From Taudactylus pleione (Eukaryota; Chordata; Amphibia; Anura; Myobatrachidae), in NCBI GenBank assembly GCA_031769625.1, contig JAUIMM010000002.1, positions 124,001-188,000 on the forward strand: DNA of 64,000 bases. Reading direction: 5' to 3'. The notes beneath the pieces were generated by a model that was not told where the DNA came from, made no database searches, and saw only the letters and a program-made list of their open reading frames with translations. The position numbers and the translations under genes were made by a program. This document shows, piece after piece, positions 41,811 to 53,770 of this stretch; the first letter of the stretch is position 1, and every line of letters begins with the position of its first letter.

Positions 41811-42817
41811 GACCACAACACCTAATACATTATGTGCTTTTATATTTATGGTTGTTTATGATTAATGTCTATGAATGTACTGTCAATCTTTCCCCCCTTG
41901 TATTTTATTTTTCTTTTTACCTGCATTTTCCCTTTTCTTTATTCTGTACCCCTATAAACATTTTGCAAGATATTCAATAAAAATTTATTGATGAAAAAAA
42001 AATAAAAATGGACAGCTGATATTGCTGATATCTCAGATTTAGATGCCTTATTAAGTCATAATTTAATGGTATTTAAATATCTACAAACTGCTTCACTGCA
42101 GGAAACACATCTCAAAACAATACACAGAGCATTTATATCACAGGCTCAGAGAGCACATATTGTTCCAGATGAAACCGGCAAATGCCCAAAGTATAAAATG
42201 CAAGGAGCTACATTCTTTCACAATTTTTGGCAATGTGGGAAGATAGCAATATTTTGGCATAAAATTATTAATTATATCAATCAGATATTCAATTTGAATT
42301 TATCTAGAGATCCAATAGCATGTATGTTGGTAAATTTGTCGGTGTGGGACCTGGGTTTGTTGGGAAAAGAAGTTATTCCTGTCATAACTGTTATCCTCAC
42401 TGTTGCAAAAAAGTTGATACTGAAATACTGGATCAAGAGGTCTACACCCTCTCTGGCTGAGCTGAAAAATATTCTTCTCCGCATCATTTATTTTGAAAGA
42501 CAAGCTACAATTCCGCATATAGAAAAGGGTGTAACTAAATTCCACAAAAAATGGGAACACTATATTGCAGCTTTAGAAATGTCAGTTCAAACACATATCT
42601 ATAAATTATTTGGATCCACAACGTGGTTCTTGCATAGACAACTGACCTCTCCTGTGTCATAATCAGAGACATACAGATGTTTTCAGTCGCAAAACATTAA
42701 AATGTGATTACTGCCCACGTATTCCCTATCTAAAGAAGTAGAAAGTAAACCATATGTTCATAGTCTATTAACATACCTCCCCCTCCCTCTTGCGTGTTCC
42801 TAAATACAACCCCTACA

Positions 42818-43425
42818 GTGGCAAATGCAGGATTTCTAGAGGGGGGTTTCCAAATACTTGATTTTGGAGCGAGTGTGGCCAGTCCATGAAGGGGATATAA
42901 ATAGCACTTATCCAGCTTTAATATGTTACATACAAAGTATATTGTGTTGCATAATTCCAGCATATACAGGACCAGCGATCACAGTAAGCTATTATATGCG
43001 GCAGAAGGTCCATCCTGTCTGAGCAGAATGTTTTTTTTCAGATGTGGGCATCATTCCAGAGCATTGGAGCAAGTCTGGGAGTCAGGGGAAGCAGCAGAGG
43101 AACCTAGCACCGCCCTGGACATATATGTACATATTGGTCTCCTTATGTACTGGATAGTGTATTATTATACAGTATTAATAATTAACCCTATTGACGGTCT
43201 ATAGCAGTGCATGTTTTCCACATCTCCTAGTTGGTGCACAGGTATATTTATTACTGGCTGACACATTTTGAAAGATCCACAGTTGGTGTTAATCATTTCA
43301 TTTGTGATACTGAGAAGAACATGCAGCACTAGTAACATTCTATTATATTACTAATGTGGTCATAGTGTGTGCTAGAGAGGGGGGGTTTCCAGGCAGACGG
43401 AAACCCCCCTACGTTTGCCTATGCC
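42818..43425. mobile_element. Insertion in the LINE I 3' UTR
   Basis: The left part contains AGAGGGGGGTTTCC and the right part GGAAACCCCCCTACG, an inverted pair. The interior carries the dispersed repeat also seen at 15450-15780 and 20815-21130 (GCATGTTTTCCA). The boundaries are approximate. No gene. Confidence 0.45.
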
Positions 43426-43720
43426 CTTTTTTTCTTTTATTGATATTTTCTATATTTGTTTATTTGTGTAATTTTTCTTTCTGTATTATATAACAAAAGA
43501 ATATCTGATTTTGATACTGTAATTTTGTAACCAACACTCAGTTTAAACTCTGACAATTTTATGTAAAATATATTACTCTATATATATTACAAGATTCCTT
43601 TTGAGAGAATTTAATAAAATGTTTTTGAAAACAAAAAACCTGGACTGTGATGGCAGAGTTTAGCAAACTCTGGACTATACAATATATATTGGCCGATCTT
43701 CTGATCCACAATGGATCACA

Positions 43721-43725
43721 TCAAC

Positions 43726-43785
<60 letters not shown>

Positions 43786-44310
43786 CATTTATTTATATGG
43801 AGCCACAGGTGTTCCTCAGCGCCTTACAAAGTACATAAACAAATAGGTTGACCAGTGACTTACTGTACAATACAGGACAAGGACATGGATAATATACATT
43901 GCTACATTGCCGACCATAACACCCAGATAAGCTACAGAGCATAAACAACCAAGTGTTAGGTTCCCTACTGGGGAGTAAGAAGTAGATGAAAGTAAAGTAA
44001 GGAGAACCACAGGAGGGTAGAGGGCCATGCTAGCTTGAGCTTACATACTAAAGGGGAGGGGGCAAACAAACAGGGGTGACACAGATGGGGTAGTCAAGGA
44101 GGAAGGAGTCTGTAGCAGCAAGTTAAGATGAGAGCTGGAAGGCTTTGATGAAGTAGTGGGTCTTGAGAGCCTGTTTGAAGGATTTTAGAGAGGTGGAGAG
44201 TCTGATGGGAAAAGGGAGAGGGTTCCAAAGGTGGGGAGCAGCGCGTGCAAAATCTTGGAGGCAGGAGTGGGAGGAAGTAATCAGTTGGCATGATGGGGTA
44301 TGGCCACGGA
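43721..44310 (-). mobile_element. 3' end of an L2/CR1-like LINE with (TAA)n tail
   Basis: On the minus strand the translation near 44245-44130 reads ARAAPHLWNPLPFPIRLSTS then LKSFKQALKTH. This matches the conserved last part of L2/CR1/Rex-type reverse transcriptases (WNSLP...SLxxFKxxLKTHL). It ends in a TAA microsatellite (TTA repeat at 43721-43786), the typical tail of such elements. It is strongly 5'-truncated and dead. Confidence 0.65.
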
Positions 44311-44828
44311 GAGCATGGAATAGCACACTTTCTGGTGCGCTCTCCGGACCCAAATATCCGCTTTCCACATCCTGCCTGCTCCCCCGGGCTTATTATTCGG
44401 CAACCTGGTGGTAGTTGGTGTGCAGATTGAGCTGTCCCGTCCTGTCACGGCTGTGGAGACTGGCTTACCCGGAAAGTTGGAGATCGCGGCGGTGGGGGCT
44501 GTCCACGTGAGATGCCGGCGCCATCTTCTATGTCTGAGCGGCGCCTCCGCACTTTGCTCTCAGCTCATCTCCGGTGATCAGGGGGAGGGCTGACTGGAAT
44601 CTCCCATACGGGGCTGCTGGTGAGTCCTTCCCTGCTGGCCGTGGTAGTCATGTGCAGGGCTCCTTTACATGCTGCTGCTGCGCTCCTCCAATTCTGTACA
44701 GACATGCATGAGGAGCCTGTGCTTACTATATCCTGCCTGTAAGCTGCTGTTGATACCAGTTTAACCTGACTCTGAGCTATATACAAAAGGAACTTTCTTT
44801 AACCCTCCTTTATTACTACTGTGGTCTG

Positions 44829-44830
<2 letters not shown>

Positions 44831-44860
<30 letters not shown>
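44831..44860. repeat. AT dinucleotide microsatellite
   Basis: About 15 AT units in the 5' UTR of LINE V, just before ORF1. Confidence 0.9.
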
Positions 44861-44887
44861 TCTGTTGGAGCCTCTCATATATACTGC

Positions 44888-45783
44888 ATGATGGTGAAAC
44901 ATCATAACTCTGCTGCAGCGGCTAAGCTGGAGAAGTTCTCTAGAGTACCACCTGCTCAATCCACTTCTACTGATCAGAAAGGTAATTCTCCTCCTGCATC
45001 TCCCGCAGAGTTGGTGACTTCAGCTGAGTCCTCTGATGCTGGACATCAGCGAGTTCTTAAAGCCGTGACTGCTTGTGAGACCAGGCTCTCAGAAAAGATT
45101 GGCAAAGTGCAGTCAGATCTATCCATTATACATCACGATCTGCAATGTGTTCGTGAGAGAGCCGGTGAGGTGGAGACCCGTACATCCACTCTGGAGGATA
45201 AAGTAACAACTTTGGGTGCTCGAGTTAACTCTCTTGATTTGCAGCTTACATCCATACAGAGGAAAATGTTTGACATGGTGGGACGGCTCAGGCGAAATAA
45301 TGTGCGATTCGTTGGGTTACCTGAGAAGGAGGAGGGTACTGATCCTGAAAAGTTCCTGGAAAAATGGCCCTTAGACATGGTTCTACTTCTTTTTCTACAT
45401 ATATAACAATCGAGAGAGCCCACATTGTGCCGTCTAGACCTTTGCCACCTGGGGCGCCACCACGGAATTTCATAGCGAAATTCCTTCATTTCCGTGACCG
45501 GGACTCTGTTCTTAGATTGGCCCATACTAATGGTCCTTTACAGTGGAACGGAACTCGGATCTCTGTATTCCCTGACTTTGACATAGACATACAGAAAGAC
45601 AGGGCCCAATTTCTTGCAATTAAAAGGTGCCTTCGTGATCTTAATATCTCCTACGCAATGCTATATCCATCTAAGCTTTGTGTAGTTGCCGATGGTGAAA
45701 CCAAATTCTTCATGCCACCGAGGGAGGCGGCACTATGGCTTGACCGCCACAGACCAGCCAGGGATGCATTGGCTAATGATTGA
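44888..45783 (+). pseudogene. LINE V ORF1 protein, one frameshift
   Basis: Starts at ATG 44888 (MMVKHHNSAAAAKLEKF). A long coiled coil (about residues 55-130) is followed by MVGRLRRNNVRFVGLPEKEE, the RRM entry. A frameshift near 45370 separates this from the rest: TIERAHIVPSRP, FRDRDSVLRLAHTNGPLQW and YAMLYPSKLCVV, ending at 45783. It diverges clearly from the ORF1 proteins of LINES I-IV, so it is a separate lineage. Confidence 0.82.
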
Positions 45784-46461
45784 TATCCTGAGCTTTAATA
45801 ATTCTACATTTCCATATGGCTAATGTCTAATTTGTTTCTGATATATTTAATGTGTTTTATGTTTTGATGCTTCCGCTGTCTATGTAGTCTGGGTATATAC
45901 TAATGAGGGCCAACCTTTGTTGGTGTCATCTACCTACAGTATTCTCATGGCTTTTTCAGCGAGTTAAGATTTCATACTTTTATTGTTTGCTCTTCAATAT
46001 TCATTGTATAATCTATTTACTAAGCTAATATTGTTGTTGGGCTATATAGTCCTTTATGAGTAGAATATTTTTTATTCTTTTGCTGACTGTTCACCAGATT
46101 ATTCTATAACACAATATTTATGGTTTTGTTATTTGCTCCCGGAGGATGACTCCGTGTACGGAGGCCTCCCTGTGTTATGCTTTGTTGTCATTATATATTT
46201 TGCTCCATTTATCTTGTTTGAGGTAAGGTAATATCTTATTTATATTGCATAGTTTAGTTTAGTTGTAAGGGTTAGGGGTATTTAGGTACAAGGTATGCCT
46301 AGGTTGGGTGTGGTATACAGGGTGGGGGGTGTTTTAAGGGGTGGGTCCATACTAGTTTGTATGGGGTATTTTTTTATTTCAAATATGATGGTTTATCCTT
46401 GGTATGTATACATTTGTTGTGTGCTTTCATGGTTGCATAAATTATTTCAGTACGGTATTAA

Positions 46462-46772
46462 ATGATGGCGTCACATATTAATATTCTCACTTGGAATGTT
46501 AGAGAGTTGAATGACAAAGTCAAGAGATCATTGGTGTTCAGGCAGGTGAAACTGTATGCTTCTGATATAATCTGCCTTATGGAAACTCATTTGATTGGTG
46601 GGAAATTGATGTCCTTAAAAAAGCCTTGGATTGGTTGGACATATCACTCATCACATACTTCGGCGTCTAGGGGCGTGTCCATACTGGTGCGTAAATCTGT
46701 TCCATTTACTTTAGAGCAGGTTCAATGCGATGCTTGGGGTAGATATGTATTCCTGAAATGTAAGATTGACTC
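46462..46772 (+). pseudogene. LINE V ORF2, N-terminal endonuclease fragment
   Basis: Starts with MMASHINILTWNVRELND and contains LMETHLIGG and SRGVSILVRK, the first third of an L1-type endonuclease. It is cut at KIDS by the insertion of LINE IV. The next two codons reappear at 54117 before the Harbinger element begins. Confidence 0.85.
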
Positions 46773-47216
46773 GGAACTTCCGGTGGGCGGGGCTTCAAGT
46801 ATGGCCGTGTTTTAACCTTGCTCCCTGTGAAGGACATTAAATCCTGCGACATCAAGACATGAAACACAGAATTAAGCCACACTGTGTTCACTAAAGTATC
46901 CCTCTTTGCCTGAGGAATCCAGGGATATCTGTATTGCCAGGGAGTCTAAAGTATTTTCCCCGGAATTCAGCCATTAATCTAATGGCATGCGTGCCTGCCG
47001 AGAGTTTGCTCGGCGCGAACACGCCCTGACAACCAGAGTGGTTTCCCTTGTGAGACTTTAACGCCTGAAGAGTCTCCTACCTGATGCCCGCTGAATTGCT
47101 GCAGATTTGGCGTCACTGATATTAAACAAGGTTACCGGGGTCCCCTTGGAGCTGACAGGGCCTCTCGTGCGGAAGAACGCTTCATGCACATGGCGGACAT
47201 TCAGTGATAAACTGTC

Positions 47217-47840
47217 CCTGACCTGTGGCCGTGTATACCCACTTCATACGTCCGCTGTGGACCGGCTGGATTGCTCAGTTTCTGATCCCAGGTGGGGGTT
47301 GTGCTGACGGCCGCTAATTGAAACCGCATACGCTGGAGGCGGCTTCCCCCGGCTGCCCTTACCTGCTGTTTCGGCTGTGGACTTGAGAGATCGGCGCCTT
47401 ATCTGCGAGGCGTCCAGGTATTTAAACCAGCCGCCCCTGACCTGCGTGAGTGTCAATATCTATTATCAGATCAGCGGCTGCCTGTTGCCGGGTGTACCCG
47501 CTTCTTACCTCCGCTGTGGACCTGCTGGACTGCTCCATTTTTGATCCCAGGTGGGGGTGGTGCTGCCGGCTGCTAACAGAGACCGTGGACGCTGAGGACG
47601 GCCTTCCCCGACTGCCCTTACCTGCTGAGCCGACTGTGGATGTGGGAGATTAACTCCTTATCTGTGAGGCGACTAAACATCTACGCCAATCGCCCCTGAC
47701 CTGCGGGTGGAGGTGGTGCTGCCAGCCGTTAATTGAGGCCACAGACGCTGTCTCTACCGATAGCCCTTACCTGCTTTGCCAGCTGTAAATGTGGGAGAGC
47801 GGCTCCTTGTCTGCGAAGAGACTAAACACAACCAACCGCC
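47217..47840 (+). promoter_or_regulatory. LINE IV 5' UTR tandem monomers
   Basis: A block of about 259 bases is repeated. ATCCCAGGTGGGGGT occurs at about 47284 and 47543, with matching CCGCTGTGGACC, GCCCTTACCTGCTG and CGCCCCTGACCTGCG segments. A third, shorter copy resumes at about 47700 with GTGGTGCTGCC. Copies have diverged by perhaps 15-20%. Tandem 5' UTR monomers act as promoters in mouse L1; the same role here is inferred. Confidence 0.75.
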
Positions 47841-48513
47841 TTGTTTGAGGAGCGAGGAAGAGCTGTAGAACCGCTGCGCTTCTGACATTCTGCTGAACTG
47901 TTGGGGGTTACTCCGGAGATTGCAGCAGAAGTCGGGGGTCAGGTATTGTGTGCGCTGCCCAGCGCTTTGACTACCCAATCTGAGTGACTTCAGGGATCAA
48001 AAACAAAAAAATAAAAAATCTGTGATAAAGATTATCGTTTACTCAGACCTGACTGGTCAGGGGTGATCAGTCCCGTCAATTGTTTGTGACCCCTGTCATT
48101 GTCCCCATTGAATTCCCCCCCCCCCCCCGGTGCTAATACTCAAAGACTTTTCTTGAAAATATTCAACACTCTAAATGTTTTGATTTCTTTGATTCTGTCT
48201 CCACCCAGTGGACAAACTTTATATTTGCATTATGTTTTTTCTCATTATTTTCTTTTCTTTGGTATTTGCATAATTGCATATAGGTTATACTAAGTCAATG
48301 CTGAATTGTTGACAATATACAGGATATACTCTAAACTAACAACCACAATGTGATTGTTATGGTTATAGCTTTACTGTGCAAATCCAGGTAGCTTCAACCC
48401 CTTAATTGTTATACTGTGAGTCTATGAATATTTTAAGTTAACTAGTATTGAGTACTGCCTTGGGTGTGTAGGACAACTACAATATTTACTGTCTTATCTC
48501 TGGGTGCTTGGAT

Positions 48514-49443
48514 ATGGACAAATACATCCATAAGAATACTTCAAATAAAACCCCCCAATCTAATGCAAATACTAGAATGAGTAGATCTGGCAAATCCACT
48601 GGGAAATCCCAGCCCCCACCTACCCCTACTGGGGAGGAAACAACAACTAGTATTTCTAACGATGATGTTCCTTGTGGCCACCCATCAATTATGGAAATGG
48701 TTCAGGAGATTTCCAAATTGATTATGCCCCAAATAGAAAAAATTGAAAAAAAACTTGAAAACATTCAAACATCATTTGATACGGCCCTTACTAAAATAGA
48801 GGCAAACACTACTAGAATTAACACACTGGAGCAAAGAGTGAGTGATACAGAGGACCAGACCCACACGCTCCAAAATTCTTCAGATACATTAACAAATTCC
48901 GTTCAAGCCATGCAGGCTAAAATAGATGATCTGGAAAATAGACACAGGAGGAATAACCTCCGGTTTATAGGAATTCCGGAAACAATACGAGATTCACAGT
49001 TATCGGAATACATTATTACCTCAGTGATGGGATCACTTGACATATCAGATGCCACGTTACTTTCCCATATTGATAGGGCTCATCGAATTGGCCCAGAAAG
49101 ACAGGATGTAGCAGGCAGACCCAGACCAGTTATTGCGAGATTCCTGGACTATAGGATGAAGGAACATATTTTACGCGCTTATCCCAAAATTTCTCAATTA
49201 CTAGTTAATGGGGATCGTATCTTGATATTTCAAGATTTTTCAGCATCTGTCTCTCAGAAACGTAGAGAATTTTCGGAGGTCTGTAAGATACTACATAATC
49301 ATAACACACGTTTTGCTTTAATGTACCCAGCGAAACTCAGATTCCAAAATAATGGCCGTACGCTGTTCTTTACTGATTCAAATCAAGCTAAAGAACATGT
49401 CTCACGTATGTTCAGACGTCAAGACAGTCCTCCACATGATTAA
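48514..49443 (+). CDS. LINE IV ORF1 protein, intact
   Basis: 309 residues from ATG 48514 (MDKYIHKNTS after an initial MD); the frame opens two codons upstream without an ATG. A Thr/Pro/Ser-rich head is followed by a Lys-rich coiled coil (about 65-140). KIDDLENRHRRNNLRFIGIP enters the RRM, then IDRAHRIGPERQD, RILIFQDFSASVSQKRREF and FALMYPAKLRF. It is an L1-type RNA-binding protein. It is upstream of ORF2 by about 400 bases. Confidence 0.88.
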   Translation: MDKYIHKNTSNKTPQSNANTRMSRSGKSTGKSQPPPTPTGEETTTSISNDDVPCGHPSIMEMVQEISKLIMPQIEKIEKKLENIQTSFDTALTKIEANTTRINTLEQRVSDTEDQTHTLQNSSDTLTNSVQAMQAKIDDLENRHRRNNLRFIGIPETIRDSQLSEYIITSVMGSLDISDATLLSHIDRAHRIGPERQDVAGRPRPVIARFLDYRMKEHILRAYPKISQLLVNGDRILIFQDFSASVSQKRREFSEVCKILHNHNTRFALMYPAKLRFQNNGRTLFFTDSNQAKEHVSRMFRRQDSPPHD

Positions 49444-49849
49444 TTGAATTACTCTTATATACCTGGTATAGTTCATGGATTTCATATACTTGTACTATAA
49501 CAAGCTACTTGGAATTTGTTTTTGTTTTATTTTTCACAATTCTGAAATATGATAGTGAATAAATACAAACAATCTATTTAAAATTATGTTCAGCGATCGC
49601 CAATATGTTTATTGGTGCTCGTTTGGTTTTGGATACTAATGGAAAATTTGAGAAAAAGTTGGTTAAAGCGATGTATGTTTTTTAGGTTAGTCTATAAAGA
49701 TGTCTGCCTGGCCTTCCCCCCTCTTATAACGAGATTACCTTACTTGAACTGCAGAATGTACTCACACCTGTACCTCCCTGCTTGCTGGGACGGGGAGGAG
49801 GTGGTTTTTACAATATCTCTGATTCAACACATCCATCCACGTCAGGATA

Positions 49850-52800
49850 TTGGCTAATACAGCTATAACAAACCCAAGAGTCCTATCCTCTTGTTTTGAC
49901 AAATATTTTGGGATAGTTTCTTGGAACGTGGGGGGTCTTAATTCTCCCGTTAAACGAAAAAAGGTGGTCTCACATCTTAAAAAGCTTTGCCCACAAGTAA
50001 TATTTCTTCAGGAAAACCACTGGCTGACAGGTAGTGAATCGTCCTTAAGGGCCCCTTGGCTGGATCAATGTATTTCAGCGGATTACAAATGGAATGCTAG
50101 GGGGGTGGTGATTCTATTTCATAGAGATCTCCAATACACCATTTTAAATACTATATCGGATCCTAACGGTAGATATCTTATATTAGATGTAGAGATTTGG
50201 GATTTCAAATATACTTTAATCAATTTATACGCCCCAAATGTTGCAACCTCCGAATTTCTGCAGGATTTTACCCATCTCTTGGCTCAAAGGAATAATTATC
50301 CTATCATTATGGGTGGCGATTTCAATTTAGTAGATAACCCCTTCATAGATAAACAGCCTGTCCCACGTAATCCAAATTCCCCCGTTTGGAAACAGATTCA
50401 ACTTCTTCGCTCAGCCCTCCAGCTCACTGATATTTGGCGCCTTCTTAACCCAACTGATAAATCCTTTACTTTCCACTCAGGGGTTCATAAGTCCTGGTCT
50501 AGAATAGATCTCATCTTACTATCTGATTCCTTGGTTACACGGGTGGGAGAAACAGACCTTTTGAATATTGTTGTTTCAGATCATGCTCCTATATCAGTGA
50601 CCTTAGAAAGAACACAACAGGCGGGAGGACAGAGCGGATGGCGATTTCCCAGTTATTTGTACAACTCAGCTGATTTCAGACAATTTCTGACTGATAAATG
50701 GATGTTATTTGTAGATGACAACATAGAGCACTGGGATAATCCCACTTTATTTTGGGGCACATCAAAAACTGTCTTAAGGGGCCACATTATAGACTATGTA
50801 TCTCGAATGAAAAAAAAATCAAATGCTGACTATCACGCACTGCATGATTCATTGACTTTGGCCTTACAAAATCATATGGCTAATCCATGTGATGAGACGC
50901 TAGCTAGATATTGTGAAGCGCAACAGTTACTAAATGATTATTTTATTGTCACAAGCCTAACGGAATTTAGTTTTCTCTAAATTTAAATATTACAAATGGG
51001 GCAATAGGACTGGTCGCCTCTTAGCAACAATGTCCAAAAGCAAGACATATAAACGATATATAACGGCAATACGTCACCCCCAAACTAACCAAATATTGAC
51101 TGACTCCAAGAGCATCCTGGAACAATTTGATAATTATTTTAGTACCCTATACTCAGCTCTTCCCTTTGATGCGGATCATCACAGTCGACTAATGCAAGAT
51201 GCGCATTTGCCTAGCATATCCGTAGAGCAATCTGAGTCGCTCAGTCAACCAATTACACTTTTGGAAGTTAGTTCGGCTATTTCTCAGCTACATCTCCATA
51301 AGTCCCCGGGTCCGGATGGGTTGTCAAATGAGTTCTACAAAATACTCCAACCACATATAGCCCCTACTTTAGTAGAGCTATTCAATAATATTTTACAGAA
51401 CCATACGCCTTTTCCCTATTTTAACTCGGCTTATACTATTTTGATCCCCAAACCCAATCGAAACCCTCAGGAAATAGATACATATAGACCAATAACGCTA
51501 CTTAATTCGGATATAAAAATATTTGCAAAACTTATGGCAGACAGATTACAAAACATACTCCCCCAAATGCTAACAGTACATCAACTAGGCTTTGTGCGAA
51601 ACACACACTCTGTTAAAGGTGTACGCTCAGCCATAGCGGCAACAATTGCCTCTTCACAAACACATGCCTCTAAAAACATATTATTGAGTTTAGATACGAC
51701 AAAAGCTTTCGACACAGTTCTTTGGCCACATCTATATTCGGTTCTTGAAGCTAGAAACTTCCCCTCTTTGTTTATTGATTTAATTAATTATCTATATGCC
51801 TCACCAACCACCACCCTACAAATAAATGGCCACAACAGTGTGCCAATTACTATGTTTCGAGGAACTTGTCAGGGTTGTCCCCTATCTCCAATTCTATTTA
51901 ATTTGGCTATAGATCCTTTGCTACGTCTTTTTCAGAATGACTTGGAATTCCATGGGATCAAAATAGGAAATAAAGAAATTAAACTCACCGCCTTTGCAGA
52001 TGATATTCTGCTTTACATATCGAACCCAGCGGAATCACTACCTAAAATATTTCATATTTTAAAGCAATTTGGAGACTGCTCGGGATTTCGAGTTAATTGG
52101 TCGAAGTCGGTAGCACTTAGACTGGGCTCTGGAAACTTCTTGATGAATGGTTTGGGGGAGGCTGAACTAAAATGGAGATCGGACTCCATAACTTACTTAG
52201 GTATTGTTATACCACGGAAGCCAAGTCTTCTGTATGAGCTAAACTACACGTCTGCTATCCGGGGAGTGTCTGGCGAGCTGGAGGGCTGGAAAACACTGCC
52301 ACTATCTTATACAGGCAGGGCAAATTTAATCAAAATGGTGTAATTCCCTAGATTGTTATATTTGATCCAAGTTTTTCCATTGATGTTAACACCTAAAGAC
52401 ACCCAACAACTTAATTTCTTATTTCAGAAGTTCATATGGAAGGGCAAGCGTCCCCGTATTGGGCTTATAAAGTTGCAATAGGCTGTAACAAATGGGGGAA
52501 TTAATTTTCCGGATGTCCAGTTGTATTGCCAGGCGGCCCATCTTAGATATCTCAAGGATTGGCTACATTGTCATGATAACTATGCTGCTACCTCTCTGGA
52601 AAGGGAATTTCTTCAGGGGGGCGACCTTATATCTTTCCTGCATTTATATGATCAAGAAATTTTACCCCAACATAGAGATAACCCTTTACTATGGTCCGTC
52701 AGAAAATTATGGAGCATCACACGCCACAAATATAATTTAAACGCTCATAGTACATTGTTTCTCCCATTGATATCAAATCCAGATTTTCAAGACGAGCAAG

Positions 52801-53770
52801 CTGGTTACCCTTTTAATATTTGGAGAGTGGGTGGAGTGACCAATATAGGATGCATGGTAAATTTGGAGACACACCGACCAGTCACGTTCCTGGAGATGTC
52901 TGAAAGGTGTCCAGTGACAAGTGGATACCCTGTGGCATTTTTACTGTCACAGCACTATGTTAGTCAGGTAATAAAACGCTTTTCTTCTGCTGACTGGGAT
53001 AATTCACTCGATGTGATGTTGAGGCAACAATCCCAGAATAAAGGGGCAATTTCTTTAGCCTACAACTGGCTTCGAAACTCGTTAGATCACACCAAATCTC
53101 AGAGGTGTATTTTGGTTTGGACCTCCCAGGTTCCGAGTCTACAGGTGGATGAATTACTAGACGCACATTACAAAGCTTGAGATCATTCCCCTCCGTTATG
53201 TATACGGAAATGTTCCTTAACATATTACATAGAACATATCTTTCCCCCCATAGGAGATTTTTGATTGGCTTATCTGATTCGCATCACTGTTTTAAATGTA
53301 GAAATCCCCAAGCGGACCTACAGCATTGCCTTTGGGATTGCCCTATAATACGTAAATTTTGGATTGATGTTCGTACATATTCAACAACAAATTTAATTAA
53401 TTATTTGCCTCTAAATCCAGAATGGGCACTGTTTGGAATTATTTCTAAAGATTTACGTATAACAAGAGGAAGCCGTAAATTATTGCTGGCAGTGAGTGCT
53501 GCGGCACGGAAATCCATTTTACAGAGCTGGATTAAGCCGGAACCACCTTCCATGAGTCTTTTCAAAGCTAAACTTTTCTATCTCTTTAGAATGGAGTGGG
53601 TGGGAGCTACTCTGGAAAAGGAGACACAGGTTGAACGTTTCTTCGCAGTATGGGAGAGCTACATTGTAACCCTTTCTACAGCTGTTAAAACACAGATATG
53701 TAACTCGTTTTCAAATACTATATGGTTCATGCAGCGTATGATAGATAATGATCCTCCAATTGTTTTGTGA
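49850..53770 (+). pseudogene. LINE IV ORF2 (endonuclease, RT), few lesions
   Basis: The endonuclease is complete: SWNVGGLNSPVKRKKV, FLQENHWL (Thr of ETH replaced by Asn), GGDFNLV, SRIDLILL and VSDHAPIS. No ATG precedes the domain; the frame opens at TTG 49850. A frameshift near 50970 follows. The RT has KSPGPDGLS, TYRPITLLNSDIKIF, LSLDTTKAFDTVLW, RGTCQGCPLSPILFNLAIDP and an intact FADD. Stops at 52341 and near 52482, and a frameshift near 53178, break the C-terminal part, which includes the zinc knuckle CFKCRNPQADLQHCLWDC. It is inactive unless these lesions are sequencing errors. Confidence 0.87.

Larger units (their letters stand above)
28217..42003 (+). mobile_element. LINE II, L1/Tx1-type, full-length, inserted in LINE I
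   Basis: The perfect 16-base target duplication AAAAATGGACAGCTGA flanks it (28201-28216, 42004-42019). It begins GGGCGTGGCCTGATGG and has a GC-rich 5' UTR of about 0.9 kb. ORF1 and ORF2 are present, and the 3' end is AATAAAAATTTATTGATG followed by an A-rich tail. LINE III (30528-37146) and a hairpin element (40401-40948) sit inside it. Stripped of these it is about 6.6 kb. Confidence 0.9.
23762..42660 (+). pseudogene. LINE I ORF2 (endonuclease and reverse transcriptase), interrupted
   Basis: Starts at ATG 23762. The apurinic-like endonuclease motifs are present: GTWNVGG, LQETHLL, GGDFNL, SRIDYLL and ISDHALCW. After stops near 24992 and 25034 the thumb motif KAPGPDG (25160) is split by a LINE insertion and resumes at 26411. 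RT motifs follow: SYRPISLLNTDYKIF, HADQTGFI, LSIDSEKAFDLITWD, a stop at 26846, then RGTRQGCPLSPLLFALALEP. The catalytic box reads FAGD instead of FADD. The C-terminal part continues after the LINE II insertion at 42007-42660. There the zinc knuckle has lost a Cys (CPKYKMQGATFFHNFWQC). Confidence 0.85.
21676..43634 (+). mobile_element. LINE I, L1/Tx1-type retrotransposon, oldest of the left nest
   Basis: The target duplications AAAACCTTGACTGTG (21661-21675) and AAAACCTGGACTGTG (43635-43649) differ at one base. The element starts with GCGGGGTGGCTTGG, has a GC-rich 5' UTR, ORF1 (22352) and ORF2 (23762), and ends with a short A-rich tail after AATAAAATG. Three large pieces were inserted later: 25186-26396, 28217-42003 and about 42818-43425. 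Without them it is about 6.3 kb, a normal full length. Many stops and frameshifts show that it is inactive. It is closest in protein to LINE III. Confidence 0.85.
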
